Below are positions 34,201-46,200 of a stretch of DNA of 64,000 bases, one piece after another. The DNA comes from Gari tellinella (taxonomy: Eukaryota; Mollusca; Bivalvia; Cardiida; Psammobiidae): assembly GCA_922989275.2 (NCBI GenBank), contig OV277859.1, positions 85,556,198 through 85,620,197 of the forward strand. The letters run 5' to 3'. The translations under genes were made by a program, and so were the position numbers. The notes beneath the pieces were generated by a model. The model did not search any database. It saw only the letters and a list, made by a program, of their open reading frames with translations, and had not been told where the DNA came from. Each line of letters opens with the position of its first letter. The stretch's first letter is position 1.

Positions 34201-37200
34201 TATATTTCAAAATGACAAACAGTGTAAACCCTGATCAGAGGGCTCCTTAAGGAGCCCTCTGATCAGGGTCTACACTGTTTGCATAGGACAAGTGCAATCA
34301 TCACATGTACATTTTTTGTAAATGAAGAGTACAGTATAAACTCGGAAAACCAGAGTCCCAGAAATCCGGAATCCTCAGAATACCGAACTTTCTGTCCGGT
34401 CCCGATTTGTTTCCTTCTTATTTTAACCAAAAGTAAGTCTCAGAAAACCGGAACCTCAGAATTCCGAAAACCGAACGAATTTCTCGGCCCAAAATGTTCA
34501 GATACACATTAAATTACCTCGGAAAACCGAACATCCACTGTATTTATCACCTCGCGTCTCAAATTTCACCATTGCGATCATGGAAAATTCATTCAACCGA
34601 GTCGACCGTCAAACACATCTTGGACACTTCGCGTGTGTGTTAAGATTGCGTAATGGGTGGGGTGTTTATTGGAGATGACACGGGTATTTCACGGTTGTGA
34701 CACTTGATTGCTTATTAAAATAAGGCTCCGATCTGACAATGCTACAGCGACAAAAATGCGTTTCATTGTTCGTAGTTTGTTTTGAAGCCGTCGGTAAACT
34801 TTACTGTTTAGAATTCAAATTTATAAAAAGTTCAGTAAGGCATTTTGAAGACAGAAAGAAAGGAAATAACTCAGTTATATTTCATAATTATTGTTTGCAA
34901 TTGCGTACTGAAGGAGTGTGTTGTTAAAGCAAAGTCTTACTGTATAAACAACTGCTCAATTAGGTCATCTAAACGAAAACACCGACACTCGATTTGCACG
35001 ACAAAATTTCCTTTAGCGACATATTCGCAAATTCGGAAACATTCTTTATTATATTGAATCTACGAACTTCCATAGAATAATGTGCTGCTCGAATTGCAAA
35101 TTAAGTAAGCCCATCAAAAGTTAAAACTATGGCGGTTGTTTCGTTTTATAATGGTTGCGACAATCTAAAAGTTGAAGTGTTTATGCAAAACCCAGATGCT
35201 TCTTACCTATGGGAATAAGTTTTATCCTGTGATTCAACCCTAAAAATACAGAGTATACACGAGTGCACATTATACGCGGCAATAGACGGTAAATAATTAT
35301 TGAGCTATTGTTAAAAATGCTCTGCCGTAATTAAAGTTATTCTCATTCTTGATCATTCTATCAAACAGTTTTGATCTAGATGAGAATTCACTGTTACGTT
35401 CATGTTATTAAGTGATAAGTCTGGTCTGTGAAGATGCCTCAGCCTGAATGATAGCACTGATTCATGAAAAACTCAGAAAACCGAACACCTCAGAAAACCG
35501 AACTTTTTACCTGGTCCGGAGGGTGTTCGGTTTTCCGAGGTTTTACTGTATACTCATCGCTAGGGTTGAATGTGGTAAATAATTGATGATTTAACCAGTT
35601 ATTAATGGTCCCTGATTTGTCTCCCTTTGAAGTACCTGCAGTTACCTACCTTACAGGAAATAATGATGTAGACATCATGGCAACAATGTCATGGCATCAT
35701 AGTATATTAGATTTGCGCCTGATGATCTGGTAAAATGCAACACACATTGTATTGTAGTGAATAAAATAGTTTTAAAGCCTGATTTCATCATCTAATCTTT
35801 TTAAATCATATATTTATGTTACAAGAATAACGTGTAATCAGGGAATACGTGAAATAACTGAAAAATCAGAGATTTCACAAAAACCCTAAATCTCCCAAGG
35901 AAAAGGCGTAATTTTATACGGAATAATACTGTTTTACCCCTTGTCTTTTCGTCCGTCTGTTAGTTGGTCCGTTGGTCCATACCACCTACAGTACATGCTT
36001 TGTCTGGCTAACTCCTCCTACAGTTTTCAAGCTATAACTTTGCCGACGGGGGCATCATATTTGTCTTGTAGACAAAGCCATTGCTCTACTAACTCGTTGC
36101 ATTAATTCCTCCACTAAAGAAAATAGTTCCAACATATAAAGTCATGAATATGTATGATCTGTCAGACTGTATCATTAGAAATATTTTCTTTCTTTATTCT
36201 AGCAGATGGTAGCTTAAAGCAGGTTGAAAGTAAAGCAGAATGCACCACAAGGTACATTCTTCTTTACTTTCAACCTGCTTTAAGTGCTTTACTATCTTCA
36301 AAACTAGAAACAGGCTATGGGGTAATGGGTTAACTGTGATAGCATGTGTGTTGTAGGCTGAGGGAGGGAAAGGTGACAGAGTGGCAGTGATTGAGAAGGA
36401 AACTGGCAAGATACTGCGAGGGGAGGAGGCTCCACTATCTAGTCAGCTCAAGGAGTGGCTCAGTGAGCATCCCGGGTATGTAACTTCTGTTTAACAGCTT
36501 AACAACTATCAAGTGTCAATATCTCCATTCTGTTCAGGGATCATTCTGTTAAGTTGAACTGACCTATTTTTATGCTCTGCAACAATTAGTTGGTTGTACT
36601 CCTGTACATTCTTCCATTTGTTTGTTCATTCATTTATTCGTCCACATATACGGTACATACTTTTATCTGCTAACTCCAACATTTTCTCACTCATTTCAGC
36701 ACCAATTTCTCTGGTGTAACTACTCATTAGAATCGTCTCTAATAGTATTTACTATAAGGTTTAACTCTCTGAACCCTAGTCACAAATATATGCTTCATTT
36801 GAAAACAGCGTACTTGTTAGGAGTACATTTGTCCTATGCAAACAGTGTAGACCCTGATCAGAGGGCTCCTTCAGGAGCCCTCTGATCAGGGTCTACACTG
36901 TTTGTAATTTTGATATATATTGTAAAAATCAACCCTAAAAAGTAAAAAATTGACAAGACTAAATTGAAAACTAGAAGTGTCCATTTGAGGTTTCAGGGAG
37001 GAAAGGGTTAATGCAGAAATAATGATTTTGGTGAGCACTGTATTGAGTACGTTGTTGTTGTACTGCAGATATGAGATTGCCACAATAGACAAGGAGGATG
37101 AGGAGGAGTCAGAGTTTGAAGATGATGAAGACAGCCAGGCAGTAGAAGATGACAATGATGAAGAGAAGAATGATGGCAAACCTAAAGAAGAGGTCGTCGC

Positions 37201-40200
37201 AGGGTAAATAAACAACTCAAACCTTTATACTATCACATTTTTCTGACATGGCCAAGTTATTTTTAGAACAGAATAGTTTATAATGGTTAATAGATAACAG
37301 AGTACGAGACCGCTGCGTTAATTTTATTGATATGTTAAAACTATTATTTCCATTGCAAACATGTTGGAACCAAATCAGACGCCTGTTAACCCGGCATCTG
37401 ATCAGGCTCTAACCTGTTTGCCACTCACATTAAAAAGATAGTTTAGTGCATAGCGTTTCAGAGCACCAGATAAGGGTAGTTTTTCAAAACCTAAAATCTT
37501 TATTTCAGAATTAAACCCTATGGTGTCACTACTCATTAGAATCGTCTCGAAGAGACGATTCTAATGAGCAGTAACACCATAGGATTTGGTGCTGAATAAG
37601 TGAGAAAATGTTTGATTTGTTGAAATAACTACCTCTTATCTGGAGCCCTGGCGTTTATGCAAACGGGAAAGAATAATGTCTTCTCTACTGTATTACATGC
37701 ACATAAAATACAGCTATCCGTATCTCTAGCTGGTTGCACGGAATACATCGAGTATGATGATAATTTAAAATGATCCTTTTAAAATTATAGAATATTCCAA
37801 TCTTAAAATAACTCGGCCAAGTCAGAAGAAAACACTAAAACCTCACCGTGGCTTCTTATTGTACTAGGTGTACTATTTTTGGCTAGCCTGTTTCTAAGAT
37901 CAGAAGAGTTTATGCTTTACCCTGGTGTAAATGTTATCAATTATTAAACCTTTGCCTGCTGATCGCGACTTTATTGATTTTTGCAAACAGTTTGGATCCA
38001 GATCAGACGCCGCGTTACGCGGCGTCTGATCTGGATTCAAACTGATTGACACTTATCTTTAGGTTTCTTTACTTAAAAAATGTATCAATCTAAATTTAAC
38101 AAATTTTGCAGACAACAATTTCGAAGCAGACGATATCACCGCAGGATAAGGGTTAATAGTCAAAAACATTGGAATTGTCCACTAAAAGTTCCAGGGGTGA
38201 ATGCCATGATAATTTCCTGTGATTAGACCGTATTATGGACATTTGACTGTAGTTTCTCTTGTTATTGGTTTGTTTCAGTGTTCATGATGATGAGTACCAG
38301 AGTAAGCAGAACTACTATGGTCAGGCTCACGAGATCAGAGAGACTGTCACTGAACAGGCATCCATCATGGTCAATGGACAAATGAAGGAATACCAGGTGA
38401 GCGTGAAGTAACACAAATTTCAACCCATTACCCAATAAATAGATTCTTCTATACCGTTTTAACTCTTCGTGGTGTAATTCGGCCTATATCCGTCATAATT
38501 GACTAACCCTTTAAAGTCCAACCCTGCTCAGATGTGTGGTTATTGATATCAATAGCTAGATGAACCATGCTGTCGCAGATATGAGTTATGACAAATTGCT
38601 CTTGTCCATTTTCTCCACAGAAGCACCTTTTAACCCATTATCCCATAGCATATTTCTAGTTTCGAAGAAAAGTGACAACCTAAAGCAGTTTGAAAGTAAA
38701 GCAGAATGCGCCATAAAAAAGCTATAATCTGAAAGGATATTGAAAATATTTCTGATGGTATATATTCATGATTGTATAAACTGAAACTATTTATTATTAC
38801 TTCATTTAATGAATTAATTTAAGGTGTAAAAAGTCATTTTATGGGGTAATGGGTAAAGAATGGAAGGAGCTGGTTGCCAGGTCGTCTGTAGTGCCCCAAC
38901 GGTCCTCCAGACTACGGGGTAGGTGAGATGAGGTGAAGGGTTAAGCTCTTTTACCTACACCTCAGTATAAGGATATCAAAGCTTAGTATAAGGATATCAA
39001 AGCTCAGTATAAGGATATCAAAGCTCAGTATAAGGATATCAAAGCTTAGTATAAGGATTTCAAAGAGGTTTGATTGTAGTTGACTTTAAAATTTGTTCTA
39101 TATTTTACAGATTGCAGGTCTAGAGTGGATGGTGTCGTTATTTAACAATAACCTGAATGGGATCCTGGCCGATGAGATGGGCCTTGGTAAGACTATACAG
39201 ACAATAGGGCTGATCACATACCTGATGGAGAGGAAGAAAGTCAATGGACCTTTTCTTATAATTGTCCCACTCTCGTAAGTTGGCTTCTTGTTATTAAACG
39301 GGCTTTGCTGATAGACTTTTTGTCTCACAATAAATATGCTATGACCACTCATTAGAACCATCTCTTTGGTTTTGACGGACGGCAGCTCAGCAGCATCAAA
39401 CTAGTAGATTTAGTTTCAAGGCTCCAGATAAGGGGAGTATTTCAAAAACTAAAACCTTTATAGCTGCATTAAACCATATGGTGTCACTACTCATTAGAAT
39501 CGTCTCGAAGAGACCATATTATTTGGTGTTGACATAAGAGAGAAAATGTTGGATTATTTCAATTTACTCCGTCTTATCTGGAGCCCTGAAGTTTTTATGC
39601 CGCCAAACAGGAGGCATATAGTAATCACACTCTGCGGCTGTCTGTCTGTCTGTCCCACATCCTGTCCACTCTGTAACTCCTACATAAATACACCTTTTTA
39701 TGCCCCCAGCATCGACAGATGCGGGAGCATATAGTAATCGTCCTGTCCGTCCGTCCTTCCGTCCGTCCGTAACCAGGTTAAGTAGTTTTACCGTTTCGTC
39801 TAGCAGCAACACCGCTTATTCAAATGCTTGGATACTTATACAGTTGTTGCCTTGGACCATTCCCTAGCCACCAATAATACCTAACCTTGACTTTGACCTT
39901 GACCTAATTTGGACTTAGAATATTTTGAATGGGCTATTTCTTGGTTAACTAGATTTTACCGTTTCGTCTAGCATCAACACTACTTACTACAATGCTTCTA
40001 TACTTATACAGTTATTGCCTTGGACCATTACCAACTCACCAGTAATACCCAAGCTCAGTTTGACTTTGACCTTGACCTAATTTGGACTTAGAAAAGATTC
40101 AGAATATATTGTCAAGGATGCCACCGGGGGCATAAGCGTTTATTGAACGCAGTCTTGTTATGTCCTTCATTTATTCCTCCACTGAAGAAAATAGTCTCGC

Positions 40201-43200
40201 TTTGAAAATCATGAATACTGTAAAATCCGGAATATAGGCGTATACGCTTATTTTGTAAATTAGTGACGCCTCTATGCGCTTATTTGAGCGTATGTGCTTG
40301 TAAAAAAGGACAGACGGCGCTTACTTTCGAAGTCAAAATGAACTTACCGTGTTGTTGATTTGATCGTGTTTTAACCGGAAGTGAGTCTATAGTGAAAGTA
40401 GACTGGGTCATTGTTTTCCTACCGCTCATTTCCCAGACTGCACCTACCCACTTAGTGATTAAAATACGTCTGCCCGAAAGATAAATCGAGCCGGTACTGA
40501 TTTAGGTTCTCGTGCATATGTTTATTTTGTAAAACCTCAAGTTTTTTTTCATAACATCAAAAAATGCTAGAATATGACTTTCTCGCTAATTTTCCTGGCG
40601 ACTGGACCATTCAATAACTAATACCACTCAGCGTAAAGTTTACACCTGTTCACCTGATGTTATTAAGCATAAACGAATTTTAGTGAGAAGTTGTCATGTT
40701 ATCAAGTTTTCTTCTAGTTTTCACACATTTACCCATATCATATACCTACCTATTGTTGCATCGGTAAAGCGTGAAAACACCGTTATTATCGACAGGTAAG
40801 GCGCCGCATATCTTTCGGCTCATGAGTTAGACCGTACACAACTTCCGCCAGACATTTTGTAAGCAAATTATGTATACGCTTATTTTATAGGGAAAGAAAT
40901 CGTGAAGGGTCAACTGCGCCTATTTTAGCTATGCGCTTAAATTTAACTATGCGCCTACTTACCGGATTTTACAGTATGTATAATACTAAATATTTTCTAT
41001 ATCTTAGTAGAAGAAAGGTTAAAGCAGGCTGGAAGTAAAGGAGAATGTGCCTTAAGGCACATTCTGCTTTACTTTCAACCTGCTTTAACAGTTTACCTGT
41101 CTTCAAACCTAGAAAAAGGATATGGGGTAAAGTGTTAAAGGAGGTGTTGACAGTTGTGTATTGTGTGTTAAGTTTTATAACAGCCTAAACTGTTTCTTAT
41201 CCTGATTTACACTTTGTTTTGATATGAACTTTAACCTGTCTTTCATATGCCATATTTACGTTTGTACATGTTTGATAGCTTAGAGTGGACAATGTATGCT
41301 TACTGCTTATAAAGAATCAGGGCTCCAGATAAAGGGGGTATTTCAAAAACTAAAATCTTTATTTCTGGATTAAACCTTAGGATGTCACTACTCATTAGAA
41401 TTGTATCGAAGAGGCGATTCTAATGAGTAGTAACGCCATAGGATTTGATGCTGAAATGAGTGAAAAAATGTTGCTTTTGTTCGGTTTACTCCCTCTTATC
41501 TTGAGCCCTGAAGAATTGAGTTTAATGTGCAGTGTGTGAATTGTTTACAGGACACTCTCTAATTGGATGTTAGAGTTTGAGAAGTGGGCCCCGTCTGTGT
41601 TGAAGGTGCAGTATAAGGGAGCTCCTCAGGTACGAAAGGGTCTAGGCCAGCAGTTGAAGGGAGGCAAGTTCAATGTACTCCTAACCACATATGAGTATGT
41701 CATCAAAGACAAATCTTTACTAGCAAAGGTGAGTTGAAGAAGAAACTAGATATATCGATAAAACACTCTCTCCTATGGACACACCTTTTGATACCATCAT
41801 CAATTTCTCCTAGATATGTAATACACATGTATCTTACTTCTAGTTGTATCCAGTTCTATTGAAAAAATGTCCTCCATCCTCAAAGATAGGTGCTGAAAGC
41901 AGTCTGAAAGTAAAGCAGAAAGCTCCTTTAGGAGCTTTCTGCTTTCCTTTCAGCCTGCTTTAAGTAAGCAATCTTCTTAAACTTTGAAAACAAGCTGAGG
42001 TTAGGGTGTATATCATCAACCTTAAGCAAGCTGTGTGGTTTTCTTCTGCAAAATGTTTTGTCTGCAGCAATTCCTAGGGCTGATTTATCTGTCTTGCGGT
42101 ATCCAGATGATATGCTAAGTTACTCAGGGTCTTGTAGATATTTAACCCTTTACTCCATAGAAACGCCTTTTTAGCACATTTAATTTATTCCTACTCTGAA
42201 GAAAATATTTCCACTTTATACAATCATGGATATGTATCATAAGAAATAATTTCTTTAATCTAGCAGGTGGTAGCTTAAAGCAGGCTGAAAGTAAAGCAGA
42301 ATGCGCCTTAAGGTGCGGTGCATTCTGCTTTACTTTCAACCTACTTTAAGTAGTCACTTACAATGTTTTTATGCCCCCGGCATCGACAGATGCGGGAGCA
42401 TATAGTAATCGTCCTGTCCTTCCGTCCGTCCTTCCGCACAACCGAAATGGGTTAGAGGGCCTTTTCTGGCCAGATAACGGTAAACATAACAAAAGAAGAC
42501 AATAGAGTTCATTCCGCCACGGCCCCTTATTCAAACAAAAGAAAATAACAAAAGAAAAGGCCCTCTAACCCATTTCGGTGGCACGTCCGTCCGTCCGTCC
42601 GTAACCAGGTTAAGTAGATTTTACCGTTTCGTCTAGCATCAACACCGCTTACTCCAATGCTTGGATACTTATACAGTTGTTGCCTTGGACCATTCCCTAT
42701 CCACCAATATCACCCAACCTTGATTTTGACCTTGACCTTGACCTAATTTGGACTTAGAATATTTTCAATGGGCTATTTCTTGGTTAACTAGATTTTACCG
42801 TTTCGTCTAGCATCAACACTACTTACTACAATGCTTCTATACTTATACAGTTATTGCCTTGGACCATTACCAACCCACCAGTAATACCCAAGTTTAATTT
42901 GACCTTGACCGTGACCTAATTTGGACTTAGAAAAGATTCAGAATATATTGTCAAGGATGCCACCGGGGGCATAAGCGTTTATTGAACGCGCAGTCTTGTT
43001 TCAAAACTAGAAACAGGCTATGGGGTAAAGTGTTAAACTGTTTTGTTATTGTTATTACAAATTACCCAACACTGCTTAAGTTTATATATTGGGGATACTT
43101 ACATTTGGGGCTTTATTATGGGCCAAATTGAGTTGATGCATTCAAATTTAGGTGTTGCCATGACATCCAAAGTGAAAAAAAAATCTTGGTTTCATTACTA

Positions 43201-46200
43201 TTTTTGCCTAGAGTCTAGGTATTAGGTGTTTGGTATTTACAAGCAATCCTTTAAAAATCAAATACCTACGATGCAATTTTACAGACCCTTGGGCTCACTT
43301 GATTTCCATAAAATATATTATAGTTTCAATGCCTTCTTGTTCAGTGAATCAAAGCACTGAGCTTGAATATTTGATATGTAGCATTGTCTAATAGTCCCTT
43401 GCGAAGTGTGGAATTAATATTTTCTGACTTTTGAATTTTGTGACTTTCAAACCTGGTCTGATTTCAGATTCGCTGGAAGTATATGATTATAGATGAGGGT
43501 CATCGTATGAAGAACCACCACTGTAAACTGACTCAAATTCTCAACACTCATTATGAAGCCCCATACAGACTTCTTCTGACAGGAACTCCACTACAGGTAT
43601 GGGCAGAGCTTTTGCTTGTTATTTTTTCAAGCTTTGTTACTGACTTAAGGCTTGGGTATTTTTCATGGAAGTTATCAAGTTTTCAGCCTATGAAAAAGGA
43701 AATTAAATTTGACAACCAAACTTGTCGAGACTGAACACAATGTTCAGGGAAGGTTAGCAGCAATTGTACAAAACTTGAATTGGCTTGGTAGCTTGGTTGT
43801 CTTCTGACAACTCTTGTTGATTTTTGCTTTCATTCATTGATTGTGTGTTTAAATAATATGTCTTGTCTTTCAGAACAAACTGCCGGAGCTGTGGGCTTTG
43901 CTGAACTTCTTGCTTCCAAGCATATTTAAGTGTGTTACAACTTTTGAGCAGTGGTTTAATGCTCCGTTTGCCATGACTTGTGAAAAGGTAAGAGCTGCTG
44001 ATACAGTCAACATTGTCTTAAGCAGCCACTGTTTAATAAAGCATGTGACTCAAGAGACAGTTGATTGCTTAATGCAGGATAAAAGTAATGCAAAAAGCTC
44101 CTTTAGGAGCTTTTTGCATTACTTTTTATCCTGCATTAAGCTGCAACCTATTTTGAAAGGTTTCCATTGAACCATAGCGACAAGTATATGCATCCTTTAA
44201 AAGCAATGCACCTATGAAGAGTACATTTGTCCTATGCAAACAGTGCAGACACTGATCTGAGAGCTCCTGTAGGGGTGAATGAATGAGCTTCTCCAGTAAG
44301 TGTTTTACTTTGTGTAACATTAGTTAAAAGAGATGATCAAAGTGCTAAATATCAAAGGTTGGCTAGAATCTTGTGTCAAGGTTATGACTACTGAAACAGA
44401 CAAAAATCCACATATTATTGTATCAACTTGTGTTTCCATTGTGTATCACTCTGAGGAAGGCCTTTGTAAGGCTGAATCCTTGGTAAAATAGCACTGCCAT
44501 ATTTTTAGACCTTTCTATAGTAAAATGTCATAGGATAAAACAGAAAACAATTTTATTAACCCCAATTTGTAGGGAACATATACAGTCGAGCACCAGTATC
44601 TCGAACGTCAGAATCTCGATTGCAATGCCTATCTCGACGATCGTCTCAAGTCCCGGAAATATTTGTTCTTATTCTTATGTAATCTTACCTGCCCTATTTC
44701 GACTATGGCTAGTCTCGATTACCCTCGGTATTTCGACTATAAATTTTGGCCATATTCATTTAATTGTTCTCAATTAACACCCAGTATCTCGACGACTGTA
44801 GGTTTTCATGCATCGATACGCTCGCCGACTTTGATCGCGAGTATCGGACTGTGGAAATCACAGGTAAAATCATTAACCGGAACTATCGGTAGTATGACAC
44901 GTTGGCTGAATGGGTGTTAGGTGATAATTGTCAATCAACAGTAAATTATCGCTTAAAGTTTGGTCGCCGCATCCTTAAAATCAGTCTCCTAATAACGGTC
45001 TTTATCGGTGTTGATTCAATTCATCAAGAGTAGCGCCCCTTGATAAAACGGATGTTGAGGAAAATAGTACCGCGGACGGCAGGAAGGAAAATACGAATAA
45101 TACACGAAATTCCGCGATAATTAAAACAGAGTGATAATAAAAAGCTATACATAGCGTATGTTATATTGTTATGAACTGTCCGACAAATAAATAATGAGCC
45201 GAATCAACCGAGATGAGTTGCGGAATCCAGGTCAATGTCTCATGAATATTCAATGAGGTCAAATGCATGAAATGTACACAATTGACCCATGTGTCTTAAA
45301 TACTAAATATAAGGATTCTTTACGAATTATGCTTATCGCAATTACTTTTTCTTAACCTAGGGTGATTTTTCACCAGCTCCAGTGAATTTCACTGTGATTT
45401 CCTAAGTAAAACGAGGTTTTCGTGAGTATTTGACAGCTGGAAGTAAACTGGTTTGTTGATGCGCAGCTTTACCGGACGCGCAGACTTACCGGACTCGACT
45501 GTAACATGTATGTTTCCATGTTCGGTGATTGCAAAATAAATATATTGCTGTTCAAGTACTAAATAAAATGTGAGTTATTGATTGTCTTTATCGTCCGTGT
45601 TTTGTGCACAAAAAATACAGTAAACGTGTAACATCGAAATCGGCATATAACGTGTTAAAACGTTACGGCATTTCACAAACACGCGAGAGTGCATACGTAC
45701 AGCGGTTTTATTGTTCACAGGCTTACTTTCTGTAAGTTTTGAACTTTTTACCAGTTTGGCTATCTTGAGCCCATGCTTATCTTGATGCTATTTCGATCGT
45801 CCCGAGACCGTCGAGATACTGAAGTTCGACTGTATAGGGAAAAAGTTTGGTTGCAATTGATATCACTTTGTAGTAAATATTATTTTTGTACATTTTAATG
45901 TGAAACATATCTATTATTTTACAGGTTGAATTGAACAATGAAGAATCTCTACTTATTATTCGTCGTTTACATAAAGTACTTCGACCATTTTTGCTGCGTA
46001 GATTAAAGAAAGAAGTGGAGTCCCAGTTACCAGAAAAGGCAAGTAACTTAATGCAGTTCTACTGTACCTGGTTGCGTTTCAGGGCTCCAGAAAATGATAG
46101 TTTTTCAAAACTAAAATTTTTATTTCTTCATTAAACCCTATCATAGGATTGGTGCTGAAATGAGAGAGAAAATATTGAATTTGTTCAATTAACTTCCTCT

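Larger units (their letters stand above)
42142..43036. mobile_element. B-family TTAA MITE interrupted by a K repeat
   Basis: TTAACCCTTTACTCCATAGA and beta hairpin (42268..42353). It resumes at about 43003 with TCAAAACTAGAAACAGGCTA and ends TTAA 43033..43036. Confidence 0.85.

Noticed and set aside
44581..45834. Search for a DDE transposase in the three large TA elements (34330, 40216, 44581)
   Set aside because: No long frame or D-D-D/E spacing visible; they look non-autonomous.
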